Shown piece after piece: positions 12,866-20,688 of a stretch of 23,255 bases of DNA (position 1 is its first letter; each line of letters opens with the position of its first letter). Source of the stretch: Patescibacteria group bacterium (lineage in GTDB: Bacteria > Patescibacteriota > Patescibacteriia > Patescibacteriales > JAHJJO01); NCBI GenBank assembly GCA_018822835.1, contig JAHJJO010000148.1:1-23255 (forward strand), written 5' to 3'. A program made the position numbers and the translations under genes. Under the pieces are notes generated by a model. The model was not told the origin of the DNA. It saw only the letters and a list, made by a program, of their open reading frames with translations, and ran no database searches.

Positions 12866-14008
12866 TTACTTTTCCTGATACTTTCCTTCTTGTACCTTTT
12901 GATCTATCTCGTCTAATTTCTCCTTCAAGATAAGCATCAAGCTTTCCGCTATTTCCTGATCCTTTGCTTCCGGGACATTCCAATTGATAAATTTTAGATT
13001 TTCTTTAAAAAAAGTTTCAATATCATCCATTATCTCATCTTTCCTGCTCTTAAGATCCTTTTGAACGGGTGAAGTTTTGGGTCTCATCACTTCTTTTTCA
13101 GGTACTATCTCTTCTTTTTTGAACTTCTCTTCTGGTAAGGGTTTTGTGATTGTCGGAACATACGCAAGTACATCCGTAGGAGAGTTTCGCACCAAATAAG
13201 ATGCCGTTGAGCCAAAAAGGAACGAGTTCAAATTGCCTACACCTTTGGAGCCCAATACAAGTAAGTCAGCTTCATCTTGTACAACATAAGCTAAAAGATC
13301 TTCATTTATAGATGCCTCGTATGTGATCAGTGCCATTTCTCCCTCTGCAACATCTTTTGCAAATTTCTCCAGTGCTATATCTGCCTCAGTAAGCAACTCT
13401 TTTTTAAATTTATCTTGCTGGTCAGCACTGATACGGTAGGTTAAAGCCATAAGCTCATCAATGGTGACATATGCATACAGATACTTCAGTGCAACTTTAT
13501 TGAAAAGTGTATGTGCAAACAAGATACTCTCTTTAGCGTAGTCTGAAAGGTTTGTCAGAGCAAGTATTTTTTTATAGGCATGCTTGGCTTCATTTTTAAT
13601 GATTAAAACAGGAATACGTGTCCTTTGGATAAGTTTTAGCACCGTAGAACCAAAATAGTTACTACTGATATCCTCTTTCCCGTGTGTACCTATAATAAGC
13701 AGGTCAATATTGAGATTTTTTCCTTTAAGTGTCACAGAAGAAGCTGCGGAACCAGACTCAACAAAGAGAACATACTCCACATCTTCTTCCGAGGTGAGTT
13801 TTTTTACCCGCTTTTTGATCTCTTTTTCTATTTCATTTTCATCTATAGATGGTGTAAATGGAGATGCTATAAAAGAGGACTCAATCACATGCATAACAAA
13901 AAGCTGTGCGCCTTTTTCTTTTGCTATAACAATAGCACGTTTAAGGGCTTCTTCTGCCATAGCTGATCTATCAATAGCAACCAGTATTCTATTCACTTTT
14001 TTCATCAT
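12866..14008 (-). CDS. Tandem universal stress protein (two UspA domains) with C-terminal tail
   Basis: A 380-residue cytoplasmic protein with two UspA folds. Domain 1 (about 4-137) has the ATP-binding motif G-x2-G-x9-G-S at G107, G110 and G120. Domain 2 (about 146-285) has it again at G253, G256 and G266. Both motifs are complete, so both halves may bind ATP. A charged region of about 95 residues (290-380) follows, starting with a Pro/Lys/Glu linker and continuing into a predicted helical tail; I do not recognise it. A clear GAGGAAG ribosome site precedes the ATG. Tandem Usp proteins serve in general stress survival. The neighbouring Kef-type antiporter fits a stress or ion-homeostasis setting, though it is on the other strand and separated by a pseudogene. 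Confidence 0.9.
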   Translation of the reverse strand: MMKKVNRILVAIDRSAMAEEALKRAIVIAKEKGAQLFVMHVIESSFIASPFTPSIDENEIEKEIKKRVKKLTSEEDVEYVLFVESGSAASSVTLKGKNLNIDLLIIGTHGKEDISSNYFGSTVLKLIQRTRIPVLIIKNEAKHAYKKILALTNLSDYAKESILFAHTLFNKVALKYLYAYVTIDELMALTYRISADQQDKFKKELLTEADIALEKFAKDVAEGEMALITYEASINEDLLAYVVQDEADLLVLGSKGVGNLNSFLFGSTASYLVRNSPTDVLAYVPTITKPLPEEKFKKEEIVPEKEVMRPKTSPVQKDLKSRKDEIMDDIETFFKENLKFINWNVPEAKDQEIAESLMLILKEKLDEIDQKVQEGKYQEK

Positions 14009-14125
14009 TATCTTCCTCTGCCTTAAAGTCTAACTAATGCTATCATAAATATGTTAATGTTTTATAGTATCTTTAACAAAAAAGACACAGAGAACTATAG
14101 GGAAAAATGAAGTAAAAGAGTCAAA

Positions 14126-14414
14126 ATGAGAATGTATGGCTATTTTACAATCTTAGGGGCAGTAGAAGTGGTGACGGGTTCATGTCATTTACTGCAGGTA
14201 CTAAAGACAATCAATATATTAGTGGACTTTGGTATGTTTTAAGAACTTGCGGAAGAATGCCTTTGTATTTGTAGTGTATCAGGCAGAAAGTACTTTGGGA
14301 CGCAGGCTTGTAGATGGGGAAAGAGACAGGCAAGAGACATTCTAGGAAGAGATAGAAAAACGTTTACATAAGAAATCGCACATTGTCGTACATCGAGAGA
14401 AGATCGAAATATGA
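14126..14414 (+). pseudogene. Decayed beta-CASP metallo-beta-lactamase RNase/exonuclease gene
   Basis: Two fragments of one family are left in different frames. At 14126-14242 a 38-residue frame reads FTILGAVEVVTGSCHLL and then NILVDFGMF, the N-terminal motifs of MBL-fold beta-CASP RNA-processing exonucleases (F-L-G-A..E-V-T-G-S-C and I-L-V-D-x-G-M-F). At about 14250-14340 another frame reads FVFVVYQAESTLGRRLVDG, matching their conserved G-Y-Q-A-x-G-T-L-G-R segment near the C-terminal part. A third stretch after a TAG encodes a short C-terminal-like piece. The metal-binding HxHxDH core, several hundred residues, is deleted. The gene is therefore a relic, and no product is expected. Confidence 0.7.
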
Positions 14415-14523
14415 TGGTTATGATTTTAAATCATAACTTATACCTGTAGTGTTCAACTATGTTTAGATAAAATACGTTATATCAAATTAAGCCGTATTAC
14501 AGTAAAAACAACAGGATTCAAAT

Positions 14524-16149
14524 ATGTTAGAAATCATTGTCGTGGGGATAGGTATCGCCACTATTTTAAATCTTTTTTTAAAAAAGTTTAACATTCCTAC
14601 TATTATTGGCTTTATCGTTACGGGTACGATTATCGCTTATGGATTTGGACTGCATGATGCCAAACATTCACATGAACTAAAACTCATAGCAGAATTTGGT
14701 GTTGTTTTTTTAATGTTTACCATAGGTTTGGAGTTTTCAGTCAAACACTTGATACGTATGAAAAAAGAAGTCTTTTTATATGGTGGGCTACAAGTTGTTC
14801 TTACCACTATCGTTATCACACTCATTGCCATGTATGGTTTTGACTTGACAAAAAAAGCTGCTGTGATTGTCGGTGCTGCTCTAGCTCTCTCCTCCACAGC
14901 CATCGTCCTGAAACTTCTAAATGAAAATGGTGACATCAACCAAGAGTACGGAAGACGATCGCTGGGTATACTACTTTTTCAAGATATAGCAGTGATACCT
15001 ATACTTCTTATGATTACCATGTTCTCGGTACAAGATGTGCCTGTAAATATCCTTTTGCTTCAAACCTTGATTGCAGCGCTTGGTTTGTTTGCCGGACTTT
15101 GGTTTGTAGGAAAATACCTCTTAGAACCATTTTTATATGAAATAACTAAAATCAATTCACATGAAATTTTTATAGGGTCTATCCTGTTTTTAGTTTTAGG
15201 GGCATCAAGTATTGCCCATCTCATTGGGTTTTCTTATTCACTGGGTGCTTTTTTAGCAGGAATGCTTATCGCTGAAACACGTTATAAATACCAGATTGAA
15301 GCAGATTTGATCCCTTTTAGAGATCTGCTTTTGGGAGTTTTTTTTGTCACGGTAGGAATGCAAATCGATTTTGCCATCATCTCAAATTATCTCTTGGTGA
15401 TTTTATTGCTTTTGGTGGGTCTCATCATACTGAAAGTTTCTATGCTGTATGTGATATTACAATTTGCAACAGTAAAAAGAGTTGCTTTAAAAAGTGCTCT
15501 CTCACTCTTTCAACTTGGTGAGTTTGGTTTAGTCGTATTTGAGTTGGCAAGTGCCAAAAACTTAGTCGCACCAGCGACATCCCAAGTGTTGATTGTTGTA
15601 ATCATTTTATCGATGGTTCTTACTCCTTTTTTATTGAGACATATTTCATCCATCACTGACTATTTACTGCCGCCACCCGAAGAAGAAACCCTTAAGTTGG
15701 GACATATTCAAAAAGATTATTCAAACCATATTATATTGATAGGTTATGGAAGACTTGGAAAACATGTTGCAAAATTATTGGAACGTGACGGGGTTAAGTA
15801 TGTTGCCATAGAACAAAACATAAAAGCAGTAGAAGATGCTCGCAAGCTTGGTAAACCTGTTATTTTTGGTAATGCTGCACAAAAACATATCTTAGAAGCT
15901 CTCAATATCCATGAAGCATCTTCCGTAATCATAGCATTGGGTAATAACGAAAAACTCTATTTGGTCTGTGAGACCGTACAAGAAGTGGCACCTAATGTGA
16001 AAACTGTTGTAAAAGTCAATAGCTTTCAGGAGAAAGAGATGCTTTCAGCGCTTGGATTAGCCCATATTATTGTAGAGACAGAAGAGACTGCTCTTGGTAT
16101 GTATTATGAAGCTCTAAAAGTAGAAAGTACCTTTATAGAAACGACATAA
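14524..16149 (+). CDS. Kef-type (CPA2) monovalent cation/proton antiporter with TrkA-N domain
   Basis: A 541-residue inner-membrane transporter. Residues 1-380 form about 12 hydrophobic helices, starting LNLFLKKFNIPTIIGFIVTG and including GVVFLMFTIGLEFSVKHL, ALALSSTAIVLKLL and the FLAGMLIAET segment, all typical of CPA2 exchangers. A Rossmann-type TrkA-N/RCK domain follows, with IGYGRLGKHVAKLL (about 406-419) binding NAD(H). There is no clear TrkA-C domain at the end. The protein should exchange K+ or Na+ for protons, gated by nucleotide; ion choice is not readable. An AGGA ribosome site lies 7 bases before the ATG. It stands alone downstream of the MBL relic. Length is close to that of other short Kef proteins. 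Confidence 0.9.
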   Translation: MLEIIVVGIGIATILNLFLKKFNIPTIIGFIVTGTIIAYGFGLHDAKHSHELKLIAEFGVVFLMFTIGLEFSVKHLIRMKKEVFLYGGLQVVLTTIVITLIAMYGFDLTKKAAVIVGAALALSSTAIVLKLLNENGDINQEYGRRSLGILLFQDIAVIPILLMITMFSVQDVPVNILLLQTLIAALGLFAGLWFVGKYLLEPFLYEITKINSHEIFIGSILFLVLGASSIAHLIGFSYSLGAFLAGMLIAETRYKYQIEADLIPFRDLLLGVFFVTVGMQIDFAIISNYLLVILLLLVGLIILKVSMLYVILQFATVKRVALKSALSLFQLGEFGLVVFELASAKNLVAPATSQVLIVVIILSMVLTPFLLRHISSITDYLLPPPEEETLKLGHIQKDYSNHIILIGYGRLGKHVAKLLERDGVKYVAIEQNIKAVEDARKLGKPVIFGNAAQKHILEALNIHEASSVIIALGNNEKLYLVCETVQEVAPNVKTVVKVNSFQEKEMLSALGLAHIIVETEETALGMYYEALKVESTFIETT

Positions 16150-16178
16150 GTGAACTTATCTCAGCTTGTAGATAAATC

Positions 16179-16194
16179 CAAGGGTATACCCTTG
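16179..16194. promoter_or_regulatory. Perfect 16-base palindrome between antiporter and permease genes
   Basis: CAAGGGTATACCCTTG is exactly self-complementary and lies 30 bases after the antiporter stop. It may be an operator for the permease gene at 16273 or a weak terminator (CAAGGG / CCCTTG stem with loop TATA). The following bases include TTCTTTT but no strong T run. Confidence 0.35.
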
Positions 16195-16272
16195 AAGATT
16201 CTTTTAAGTTGGATATTAATATTGGAACTAGACTAGTTTAGCCATAAAAATAAATTTAAAAAAAGAACAAAA

Positions 16273-17496
16273 ATGGATATCAAACACAGATCTCAATTGA
16301 AACGTAATGTAACATTACCTATGCTCGTTTTTTATGGGTTGGGAAATATATTTGGTGCGGGTATTTATGTACTCATAGGTAAAATGGCAGGAATAGCCGG
16401 GGTTTATATTCCTCTCTCCTTTCTGCTTGCCTGTATCGTCGTTCTTTTAACAGCCCTAAGTTATGCTGAGCTCAGTTCCAGGTACCCTCTGAGTGCTGGT
16501 GTAGCAGTCTATATTAATGCCGGATTTAACAACCCTGTTCTCTCTACAGTCGTAGGGCTCACCATTGCCCTCTCTGCTTCACTCTCTGCTGCTACGATCA
16601 TACATGGATTTCACGGCTATCTGAGTACCTTCATACAGACACCCCAAATAGTTACTGTCCTTATACTTGTGGTTCTTCTGAGTGCCATTGCAATATGGGG
16701 TATCTCCCAATCCGTCATGATCACTGCAATACTGACGCTCCTAGAAATTTTGGGTCTATGTATGGTAATCTATGTAGGTGTAGACCATGTTTCTCTTGAT
16801 AGTGAAACCCTTAGAACCTTCATTCCACCCATGGATATCTCTCTGCTCAATTCCATCATACTGGGTGCTTTTTTGGCTTTTTATGCCTTTCTGGGTTTTG
16901 AAGATATGGTCAACATCGCCGAGGAGGTCAAGGACCCTACACAAACTATGCCCATAGCCATCATCGCTACCCTTGCCATTGCAACACTCTTTTATATTGT
17001 CATTGCTGTAGTCACCATTTCGGTAGTTCCCGTAGATGAACTGGTTCACTCCTCTGCACCACTGGCAAAAGTCTATGAGATTGCCACCCAATCTAAAGCA
17101 ACGATTCTAAGTTCCATTGCCATGTTTGCCGTAATCAACGGTGCCCTCATACAGATCATTATGGTCTCACGTATCTTGTATGGCATGAGCAGACAAAGCT
17201 GGTTACCAAATTTTCTTAGCAGCGTTCATCCAAAAACCAGCACACCTATTAACGCCACTATTATTACTGGCTTATTTGTGTTTGTTCTTGCAACAGCCTT
17301 TCCACTGCTGACATTGGCACAGTCCAGCAGTTTTCTGATCTTCATTGTCTTTACACTTGTCAACATTTCACTGCTTATCATAAAATATAAAAACCCTCAT
17401 CCTGATGGCATCAGAACCTACCCACGTATTATCCCTATCATGGCGATTATTCTCAATCTCATCTTACTTGGGTTTCAAACTGTTTCACTATTTTAG
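16273..17496 (+). CDS. APC-superfamily amino acid permease
   Basis: A 407-residue integral membrane protein with about 12 helices. The first helix holds the APC signature GLGNIFGAGIYVLIGKMAG (about 23-41), in which the G-x-G-I-Y unwinds to bind the substrate amine. LSYAELSSRYPLSAG (about 62-76) is the conserved TM2-TM3 motif of the family. GFEDMVNIAEEVKDPTQTMP (about 212-231) is the TM6 motif. The protein imports amino acids or amines by proton symport or exchange; specificity is unknown. It is slightly shorter than common APC members (about 440-480), ending right after the last helix. It begins 124 bases after the antiporter gene and may have its own control via the palindrome at 16179. A 410-base gap follows. 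Confidence 0.9.
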   Translation: MDIKHRSQLKRNVTLPMLVFYGLGNIFGAGIYVLIGKMAGIAGVYIPLSFLLACIVVLLTALSYAELSSRYPLSAGVAVYINAGFNNPVLSTVVGLTIALSASLSAATIIHGFHGYLSTFIQTPQIVTVLILVVLLSAIAIWGISQSVMITAILTLLEILGLCMVIYVGVDHVSLDSETLRTFIPPMDISLLNSIILGAFLAFYAFLGFEDMVNIAEEVKDPTQTMPIAIIATLAIATLFYIVIAVVTISVVPVDELVHSSAPLAKVYEIATQSKATILSSIAMFAVINGALIQIIMVSRILYGMSRQSWLPNFLSSVHPKTSTPINATIITGLFVFVLATAFPLLTLAQSSSFLIFIVFTLVNISLLIIKYKNPHPDGIRTYPRIIPIMAIILNLILLGFQTVSLF

Positions 17497-17906
17497 TGTC
17501 AAAGGAAACTCTCTTCTCAGTATTGCTTCTAAGTATATAAAAAATGGGTTAAGGCACCTTTAGAAATGATCCCTTAAAATAGTTTATACTCTAAATAGAG
17601 TAAGTATATAACTTTAAATCATAGATATATGATATACTTCTTAATAGAGGTGGCGAAGTAATCATTATTAAAAAAGTAGTAACTGGATGAATATGGTTTG
17701 GGTAATCATCCAGGGGGATAATGGATGATGTCGTTTATGTCTTCTATCGGCAGCTTATGGTAATCTCATGTTAGGTCATAATATTTAACTTTGAAAAGAT
17801 AAGACCTTGATATGTGTACTTGGCACGGGACAGTCGTTTTGGCTTTGGGCACAAACATACTGGTTTATCAGCAAAAAGTCCTAGAAAACATTTAAAAGGT
17901 TTTAGC
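17497..17906. other. Intergenic region upstream of the P-type ATPase
   Basis: Without a convincing gene. It holds two short perfect inverted repeats: TACTCTAAATAGAGTA (17587-17602), next to a TATACT that could be a -10 box, and ATCATCCA / TGGATGAT (17705-17712 and 17722-17729) with a 9-base loop. These could be operator sites or leader structure. A GTG at 17814 opens a frame into the ATPase, but its first 31 residues do not resemble the family. Confidence 0.5.
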
Positions 17907-20615
17907 ATGAATAGGAAACTTCAATCCCACAATTGGCATACAGATAGTATTGAAAACATATTTACTTTACTTAAAAGCTCCCACAAGGGTTTATCTAAAG
18001 AAGAAGCAAACGATAAACTTCTTCGTTATGGGAAAAACAGACTTCCTGAACCGAAGAGACAGAGTATTTTAATTCGTTTTTTATATCAATTCCATAATGT
18101 ACTTATCTATGTATTAATCGTGGCAGGACTTGTTACAGCGCTGCTTGGACACTGGGTAGATACTAGTGTGATTATGGGTGTGGTTTTTATTAATGCTGTG
18201 ATTGGATTTGTACAAGAGGGAAAGGCCGAAAATGCTTTAAGCGCAATACGTCAAATGCTCTCTTCCAATGCTATGGTTATGCGTGATGGCAAACAAATTT
18301 CCATTAAATCTGAATTATTGGTTCCTGGCGATATTGTTTTTTTACAGTCAGGTGATAAAGTTCCGGCAGACTTGAGACTTTTTCGTGTAAAAGGACTTCA
18401 GATTCAAGAGGCAGCACTGACAGGGGAATCAATAGCCGTAGAGAAAATAATTGAATCTGTTCCGGAACAAAGTGTGATTGGTGATCGAAAATGTATGGCC
18501 TATTCGAGTATACTTGTTACGCATGGACAAGGCAGCGGAATAGTCGTTCAAACAGGTGCAGATACTGAAATAGGTCGTATCAGTACACTTGTGTCAGAAG
18601 TAGAAACTCTCACTACGCCACTGCTTGCACAAATGGCTCAATTTGGACGTTGGCTTACCATAGTGATATTAGCTATTGCAGTGACAACCTTTGCATTTGG
18701 TTTTTTTGTTCATTCTTATTCTGCTACAGATATGTTTCTTGCTGCAGTAAGTCTTGCCGTGGCAGCAATTCCAGAAGGTTTACCTGCGATCATGACTATT
18801 ACACTTGCCATTGGTGTACAGCGTATGGCTAAGCGTAATGCAATTATTCGTAAGTTGCCCGCTGTTGAGACCCTTGGTGCAGTATCGGTTATTTGCTCAG
18901 ATAAAACTGGTACACTTACACGTAATGAAATGACGGTGACTTCCATTGCCACTGCAAAAAATCTGTTTGAACTTTCGGGTACGGGATACAATCCGCATGG
19001 CAAGATATCACTTTTAGATAAAGATGTCCTCCTTGATGATCGGCCATTGTTACATGAACTCTCACGAGCTGCAATGCTGTGTAATGATTCATCACTGGAA
19101 CAAAGGGAAAATGAATGGTTTGTTCATGGAGATCCGATGGAAGGTGCCTTACTAGTGGCAGGTATGAAAGCCGGTTTAGAGAGTGAAACTGAAACGAAAA
19201 GATATCCTCGTACTGACCTTATCCCCTTTGAATCTGAACACCGCTTTATGGCAACCTTTCATCATAGCCATGAAGGTGATGCATTTGTCTTTGTTAAAGG
19301 AGCACCTGAGCGGATATTGCAGATGTGTATGCTTCAAAGATCACTTGATGGTGATGTCCCTTTGGACAAAGCATATTGGTTGAATCGTATTGAACAGCTA
19401 GCAGCTAAAGGAGAACGTGTACTTGCAATGGCCCTGAAGCCTATGGATTTTGAAAAGAGAGAATTGACCTTTTCTGATATAGAAAGTGGATTGATTATGC
19501 TGGGTATGTATGGTATGATCGATCCACCTCGTGAGGAAGCTATTAAAGCCGTTGAAGTTTGCAAAAAAGCAGGTATTCGTGTTAAGATGATCACAGGAGA
19601 CCATGGTGCTACAGCTCTAGCTATCTCTCGCCAGCTTAAACTTATCAATACAGATGATGTATTGACGGGAGAAGAAATTGGAGCAATGAGTGAAGATGCG
19701 TTGAAGTTGTGTGTACAGGAGGTTGATGTCTATGCCCGTGTAAATCCTGAACATAAACTGCTTTTAGTAAAACTTCTACAAGAACAAGGTCTCACTGTTG
19801 CTATGACAGGTGATGGGGTCAACGATGCCCCTGCTTTAAAGCGTGCTGATGTAGGTACGGCTATGGGGCACAATGGTACGGAAGTAGCCAAAGAAGCTGC
19901 TGAAATGGTATTAGCAGATGATAACTTTGCTTCGATCATGCATGCTGTTGAAGAGGGACGGACTGTGTATGATAACCTCAAAAAATCTATTATATTTATC
20001 TTACCAACCAATGGAGGTGAAGCACTAATCATTTTAGTAGCGATCATACTCGGATTTGAGAATCTTCCTTTAACACCGGTACAGTTATTATGGGTAAACA
20101 TGATTACAGCAGTCACACTGGCACTCTCTCTAGCATTTGAACCTCCTGAAAAAAATGTGATGAACCGACCACCACGAAATACCAATGAAGCGATACTTAG
20201 CACTTATCTTGTTTGGCGTGTTATCTTTGTCTCTTTTATCCTGATGAGCGGAACAATGGGTCTTTATTTTTGGGAGATGCAAGAAGGTGCTACTATTGAG
20301 CATGCCCGAACGGTTGCGGTAAATACTCTTGTTGTCTTTGAGATATTTTATTTATTCAATGCTCGTTATATTCAAGATTCCGTATTGAATTGGGAGGGGT
20401 TTAAGGGTAACTCTTATGTTCTATTCGCTATTGGTCTACTGATTGTATTTCAGCTTGGATTTACCTATCTGGCTCCAATGCAGTCTCTATTTGAAACGAC
20501 AGCACTAGATCTTGGTATGTGGCTAGTTATTATACTTGTCTCATCTTCTGTACTTTTTCTTGTTGAATTGGAAAAATATATTGTACATAAGTGGGATATA
20601 CATAGTAAAAAGTGA
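17907..20615 (+). CDS. P2-type cation-transporting ATPase
   Basis: A 902-residue membrane pump of the PacL/PMR1-like P2 group. Landmarks: N-terminal cation ATPase domain (about 8-80), actuator motif LTGES (171-175), IPEGLP in M4 (288-293), phosphorylation site DKTGT (332-336) with catalytic Asp332, KGAPE in the nucleotide domain, TGDHG and the hinge TGDGVNDAP near 645. About ten helices are present. M4 fits a Ca2+ pump, but M6 reads NMITAVTLALSLAFEP where SERCA-type Ca2+ pumps have N-x-x-T-D, and M5 has PTNGGEAL. The exported ion is thus uncertain. The ATG at 17907 is chosen, since it gives the normal N-terminus. The gene is transcribed alone, with a hairpin after the stop shared with the convergent NAD synthetase. 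Confidence 0.92.
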   Translation: MNRKLQSHNWHTDSIENIFTLLKSSHKGLSKEEANDKLLRYGKNRLPEPKRQSILIRFLYQFHNVLIYVLIVAGLVTALLGHWVDTSVIMGVVFINAVIGFVQEGKAENALSAIRQMLSSNAMVMRDGKQISIKSELLVPGDIVFLQSGDKVPADLRLFRVKGLQIQEAALTGESIAVEKIIESVPEQSVIGDRKCMAYSSILVTHGQGSGIVVQTGADTEIGRISTLVSEVETLTTPLLAQMAQFGRWLTIVILAIAVTTFAFGFFVHSYSATDMFLAAVSLAVAAIPEGLPAIMTITLAIGVQRMAKRNAIIRKLPAVETLGAVSVICSDKTGTLTRNEMTVTSIATAKNLFELSGTGYNPHGKISLLDKDVLLDDRPLLHELSRAAMLCNDSSLEQRENEWFVHGDPMEGALLVAGMKAGLESETETKRYPRTDLIPFESEHRFMATFHHSHEGDAFVFVKGAPERILQMCMLQRSLDGDVPLDKAYWLNRIEQLAAKGERVLAMALKPMDFEKRELTFSDIESGLIMLGMYGMIDPPREEAIKAVEVCKKAGIRVKMITGDHGATALAISRQLKLINTDDVLTGEEIGAMSEDALKLCVQEVDVYARVNPEHKLLLVKLLQEQGLTVAMTGDGVNDAPALKRADVGTAMGHNGTEVAKEAAEMVLADDNFASIMHAVEEGRTVYDNLKKSIIFILPTNGGEALIILVAIILGFENLPLTPVQLLWVNMITAVTLALSLAFEPPEKNVMNRPPRNTNEAILSTYLVWRVIFVSFILMSGTMGLYFWEMQEGATIEHARTVAVNTLVVFEIFYLFNARYIQDSVLNWEGFKGNSYVLFAIGLLIVFQLGFTYLAPMQSLFETTALDLGMWLVIILVSSSVLFLVELEKYIVHKWDIHSKK

Positions 20616-20664
20616 ATCTAGAATGCATGTCAAACCTTTAGATGAGGACTTAATATTACAATCT

Positions 20665-20687
20665 CCAATAGGTAAAGTCCCTATTGG
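20665..20687. terminator. Possible bidirectional terminator between convergent genes
   Basis: CCAATAGG (20665-20672) and CCTATTGG (20680-20687) form a perfect 8-base stem with a 7-base loop, located just between the P-type ATPase stop (20615) and the NAD synthetase stop (20689). On the plus strand it is followed by TTTAA only, so strength is uncertain. Confidence 0.5.
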
Positions 20688-20688
20688 T

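Noticed and set aside
16756..17091. Minus-strand ORF of 111 residues within the APC permease gene
   Set aside because: It is antisense to conserved membrane motifs and its own sequence is low in known features; most likely a shadow.
17814..17906. GTG start of the P-type ATPase
   Set aside because: The first 31 residues do not look like a P2 ATPase N-terminus, and an ATG at 17907 gives the usual one.
19730..20203. Minus-strand ORF of 157 residues within the P-type ATPase gene
   Set aside because: It mirrors the highly conserved hinge and M5/M6 region on the plus strand; no start signal or homology is visible.
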